Part shown: positions 28,315 through 30,543 of the stretch, in pieces
Numbering within the stretch: the first letter of the stretch is position 1
How the letters are laid out: each line of letters begins with the position of its first letter
From: an uncultured Lachnospiraceae bacterium
GTDB lineage: Bacteria > Bacillota > Clostridia > Lachnospirales > Lachnospiraceae
DNA length: 30,543 nt
NCBI GenBank assembly: GCA_900544445.1
Contig: UQVK01000038.1
Location: 1-30,543, forward strand
Direction: 5' to 3'
Position numbers and translations under genes: made by a program
Notes under the pieces: model-generated
Seen by the model: only the letters and a program-made list of their open reading frames with translations
Told to the model about the DNA's origin: nothing
The model's database searches: none

Positions 28315-28342
28315 AAAAAAGACACAGGCCGCAGCCTGTGTC
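28315..28342 (-). terminator. Intrinsic terminator of the second MATE gene
   Basis: GACACAGGC (28321-28329) and GCCTGTGTC (28334-28342) form a 9-bp stem with a four-base loop. On the minus strand six Ts follow (28315-28320). It lies about 55 bp past the MATE stop. On the plus strand no T run follows, so it does not end azlD in the same way. Confidence 0.85.
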
Positions 28343-28395
28343 TCAAAAGAGCCGTAAGTCAAACGCTTTTTACAGGAAACATCCCGCCACTCCTT

Positions 28396-29756
28396 TTACA
28401 TGGCGTCCGGCCCGGACAGCTCCGCCCGGTATTTTAACAGAATCACAGCGGACAAGATGCCTGCCAGCAGGGAGGTACCCGCCAGATTCAGCCAGATTCC
28501 CGTAAGACCCAGCGGCCAGAGAACACCGATCAGGATCACGGGGAACACCAGCGCGGTGGCAACGGAAATAACCGAAGCCGGAACCGCTTTTTCAATGGCG
28601 AGCATGTAGCTCTGCACCGCGAAGGAAAACCATCTCGTAATATAGGTCAGGCTGAAGAGCCGCAGCGCTCCGATCGCAATGCTCATGACCTCCGGGGTGG
28701 CATCCGACATAAACAGTCCGGCAATCTGTCCCGGCAGGAGAGCGATGACGACAACCGACGCCAGAGAGACGATGCAGCTCGCGCCGAAGCAGCATTTCTC
28801 GATCGCCCGTACTCTGGAAAGCTTTCCTGCGCCCCAGTTGTATCCGACCGCAGGCTGCAGGGAATCGCACATACCGTACAGCAACGGCTGTACGAAGCCG
28901 TCCGCATACATCAGAACACCATAAACGGAAACCGCATTTTCTCCGCCCAGGCGCACCAGGATCATGTTCATCAGGATCGAGGTGATACGGCCCGCGATGT
29001 TGTTTAAGAAGTTCGGGCTTCCGCATGCGATGATCTGCCGGATCATGCTGACAGAAAACCTCGGCACGCCGAACCGAAGCAGCGTCTTGCCCCGGAAGAA
29101 AGGATACAGCGCGATCAGCGCGCAGATGAACATACCGGAACAGGTTGCCAGCGCTGCGCCCCAGACTCCCCAGCCGAAAACGCCGAGGAACAAAAATTCC
29201 AATATGGCGCTCAGTGCGGAAAGCAGGATGTTTAAGAACATGCTTCCCCGGATGAATCCACAGATGCGCAGGAAGTTATCCGTTGCATAAATGATGGTGG
29301 TAAACGGCGAACAGATCGCATATACCCGCAGATACTGCACCGCCAGGTCAGCGAACTCGCCTTCCGCCCCATCAGCCGGATCAGCAGAGGCGCGGCTGCG
29401 AAAAGAATACCGCCGATCACGGCTCCCGCTCCCACAATCATGAGACAGGCGCAGGTAAAGATATTATTCGCTTCCCTTTCCTGTTTTTTACCGAGGCAGA
29501 CGGATATGGGAACCGCCGATCCGACGCCGATCAGGTCCGCCAGGGAAAAATTGATGATGACAAAGGGCATGGCAAGATTTACCGCGGCAAAAGCCGTCTG
29601 CCCCAGGAAACGTCCGACGAATACACCGTCGATGGTCTGATAGAGAGCGGACGCGAACATGCTGATCGCTCCCGGCACCGCCGCGATAAAGAAAAGCTTC
29701 AGCGGAGCCGTTTTTGAAAACAGAATTGTGGAATCTACTGCCTTTGTTTTACTCAT
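28396..29756 (-). pseudogene. MATE family efflux transporter, one-base frameshift
   Basis: Would-be MATE exporter of about 453 residues. The start is ATG 29756 (GGAG six bases upstream), reading MSKTKAVDST. Landmarks are AAVPGAISMFASALYQTIDG and FVGRFLGQTAFAAVNLAMP. The first frame runs to LIRLMG and then goes out of frame at GGGG on the coding strand (plus 29367-29370). The remainder continues in the next frame as EGEFADLAVQYLRVYAICSP. One extra G restores LMGAEGEFADL, the family sequence. The C-terminal half is otherwise intact (ends YRAELSGPDAM). It is a different MATE from the one at 19961-21367. A very recent loss or a sequencing error are both possible. It overlaps the kinase-like gene upstream by eight bases. 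Confidence 0.85.
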
Positions 29757-30405
29757 TGGAATCTCCTTTTTCTTTCTCTGCATGATCCTGTGCGTCCCTC
29801 AGCCAGTATTTTGCATATTCCGCAACAAGGGGCGTAAGCTCCTTTATTGAGAGGCCGCTGGTGTTGACGCACAGATGATACCCTTCCTTATTTCCCCACT
29901 TGAACTCGGAGACCATTTCAAGGCTTTTCGCCCGAAGATTATCCACCTGCCGGATTTTTTTCTCCAGCTCCCTGTCTGTCAGATTTTCCTTCTCAGACGC
30001 CCGTTCCCGGCATCTGATGATTTTGGAAGGCATATCCGCATATACGAAAATGTTAAAGGGTCTGCGCTCTTCCAAAATGGTATTGGCCCCTCTTCCCACG
30101 ATCACGCAGTTTCCTTTTGCCGCGAGCAGGCGGATCACGTTTCTCTCCTCCACCAGCATTTTTACCGCCTGATGCGTGATGGGCGAATAATAGGAAAAGC
30201 TGCGCCCATAATGCAGCGGAACGTGAGGCGCCAGAACCCCTTCCAGCATCCTCTCCACATACCATTCGCTGGTCTGCGTCTGCTTCGCAATCTCCTCCAG
30301 AATTTCCTTATCATAGTAAGCATATCCCAGCGTATCTGCCAGGCGCTTTCCCAGTTCTCTGCCGCCGCTGCCGAATTCACGGCTTACAGTAATTACTTTT
30401 GTCAT
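29749..30405 (-). CDS. Cytidylate kinase-like family protein
   Basis: P-loop kinase-type protein of 218 residues, of the cytidylate-kinase-like group common in Lachnospiraceae and related clostridia. The P-loop is in TVSREFGSGGRELGKRLA (about 6-23). Next come YAYYDKEILEEIAKQT, GNCVIVGRGAN (Walker B-like region) and the RCRERASEKENLTDRELEKK helix, which parallels the lid of Cmk. True Cmk activity is not established for this group. AAGAGG precedes the ATG at 30405. The 3' end overlaps the MATE start by eight bases, so the two are co-transcribed. Confidence 0.88.
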   Translation of the reverse strand: MTKVITVSREFGSGGRELGKRLADTLGYAYYDKEILEEIAKQTQTSEWYVERMLEGVLAPHVPLHYGRSFSYYSPITHQAVKMLVEERNVIRLLAAKGNCVIVGRGANTILEERRPFNIFVYADMPSKIIRCRERASEKENLTDRELEKKIRQVDNLRAKSLEMVSEFKWGNKEGYHLCVNTSGLSIKELTPLVAEYAKYWLRDAQDHAEKEKGDSNE

Positions 30406-30495
30406 ATTACCTCTTTTCCTGCCGCCTCCCGTGGCATTTGAAATGCAGTCCGTTTTTCAACGCTTTTTGGAAACCAGTCAAATGTCTGCGCATCC

Positions 30496-30513
30496 CTGCG
30501 TGCAAGCACGCAG
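30496..30513. repeat. Palindrome upstream of the kinase-like gene
   Basis: CTGCGTGC (30496-30503), AA, GCACGCAG (30506-30513) form a perfect 8-bp inverted repeat. It lies about 90 bp upstream of the kinase-like start. No T run follows, so it may be an operator or RNA hairpin; the window edge prevents more. Confidence 0.5.
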
Positions 30514-30543
30514 TCTGCACAGCCGCTTGCCAACACTTTAAAC

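Noticed and set aside
30406..30543. Promoter of the kinase-like gene
   Set aside because: A TTGACT is present on the minus strand, but no acceptable -10 follows at 16-19 bp.

Overview
The window looks like a chromosomal segment of a moderately high-GC Firmicute, most likely a Lachnospiraceae-type clostridium. This is inferred from the strong GGAGG-type ribosome binding sites, TTGACA/TATAAT-type promoters, frequent TTG/GTG starts and the gene families present. No rRNA, tRNA, CRISPR array, transposase or phage gene was seen.

Left part (1-12 kb, nearly all on the minus strand). An oligopeptide ABC transporter operon oppB-oppC-oppD-oppF (oppF cut by the window edge) is read from a good promoter through a leader of about 300 nt. 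Upstream lies enolase (eno). Then come a GntR/YtrA-type repressor, an ABC ATPase and a large ABC-2 permease with overlapping ends and a YtrA-like operator, followed by a GNAT acetyltransferase and gpmI. The eno and gpmI genes supply consecutive lower-glycolysis steps but are separate units. A putative lipoprotein gene is divergent from a cation diffusion facilitator with an NDDD metal site, which suggests manganese.

Middle (13.4-19.1 kb). A near-consensus promoter drives a 28-codon ORF with a strong Shine-Dalgarno, then two terminator-like hairpins and a competing hairpin, then a heterodimeric ABC exporter of the BmrC/BmrD (YheI/YheH) type. This resembles the leader-peptide attenuation described for B. 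subtilis bmrBCD and is the most interesting feature here. Convergent to it is a MerR regulator with a GyrI-like ligand domain, divergent from a YitT-type membrane protein. The shared region holds a textbook MerR promoter (19-bp spacer with a 15-bp palindrome).

Right part (19.1-30.5 kb). Thiamine pyrophosphokinase and a MATE exporter are followed by an AbiE-type type IV toxin-antitoxin pair whose toxin is frameshifted in a T7 run. Next is an ABC exporter pair whose first half is heavily decayed (three frame changes and a deletion of about 200 bp) while the second half is intact. Then come a YgjP-like metallopeptidase, azlC-azlD, a second MATE gene broken by a one-base frameshift, and a cytidylate kinase-like gene. 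Three broken genes within 8 kb make this the accessory, decaying end of the window. The two single-base lesions lie in homopolymers and could be sequencing errors.
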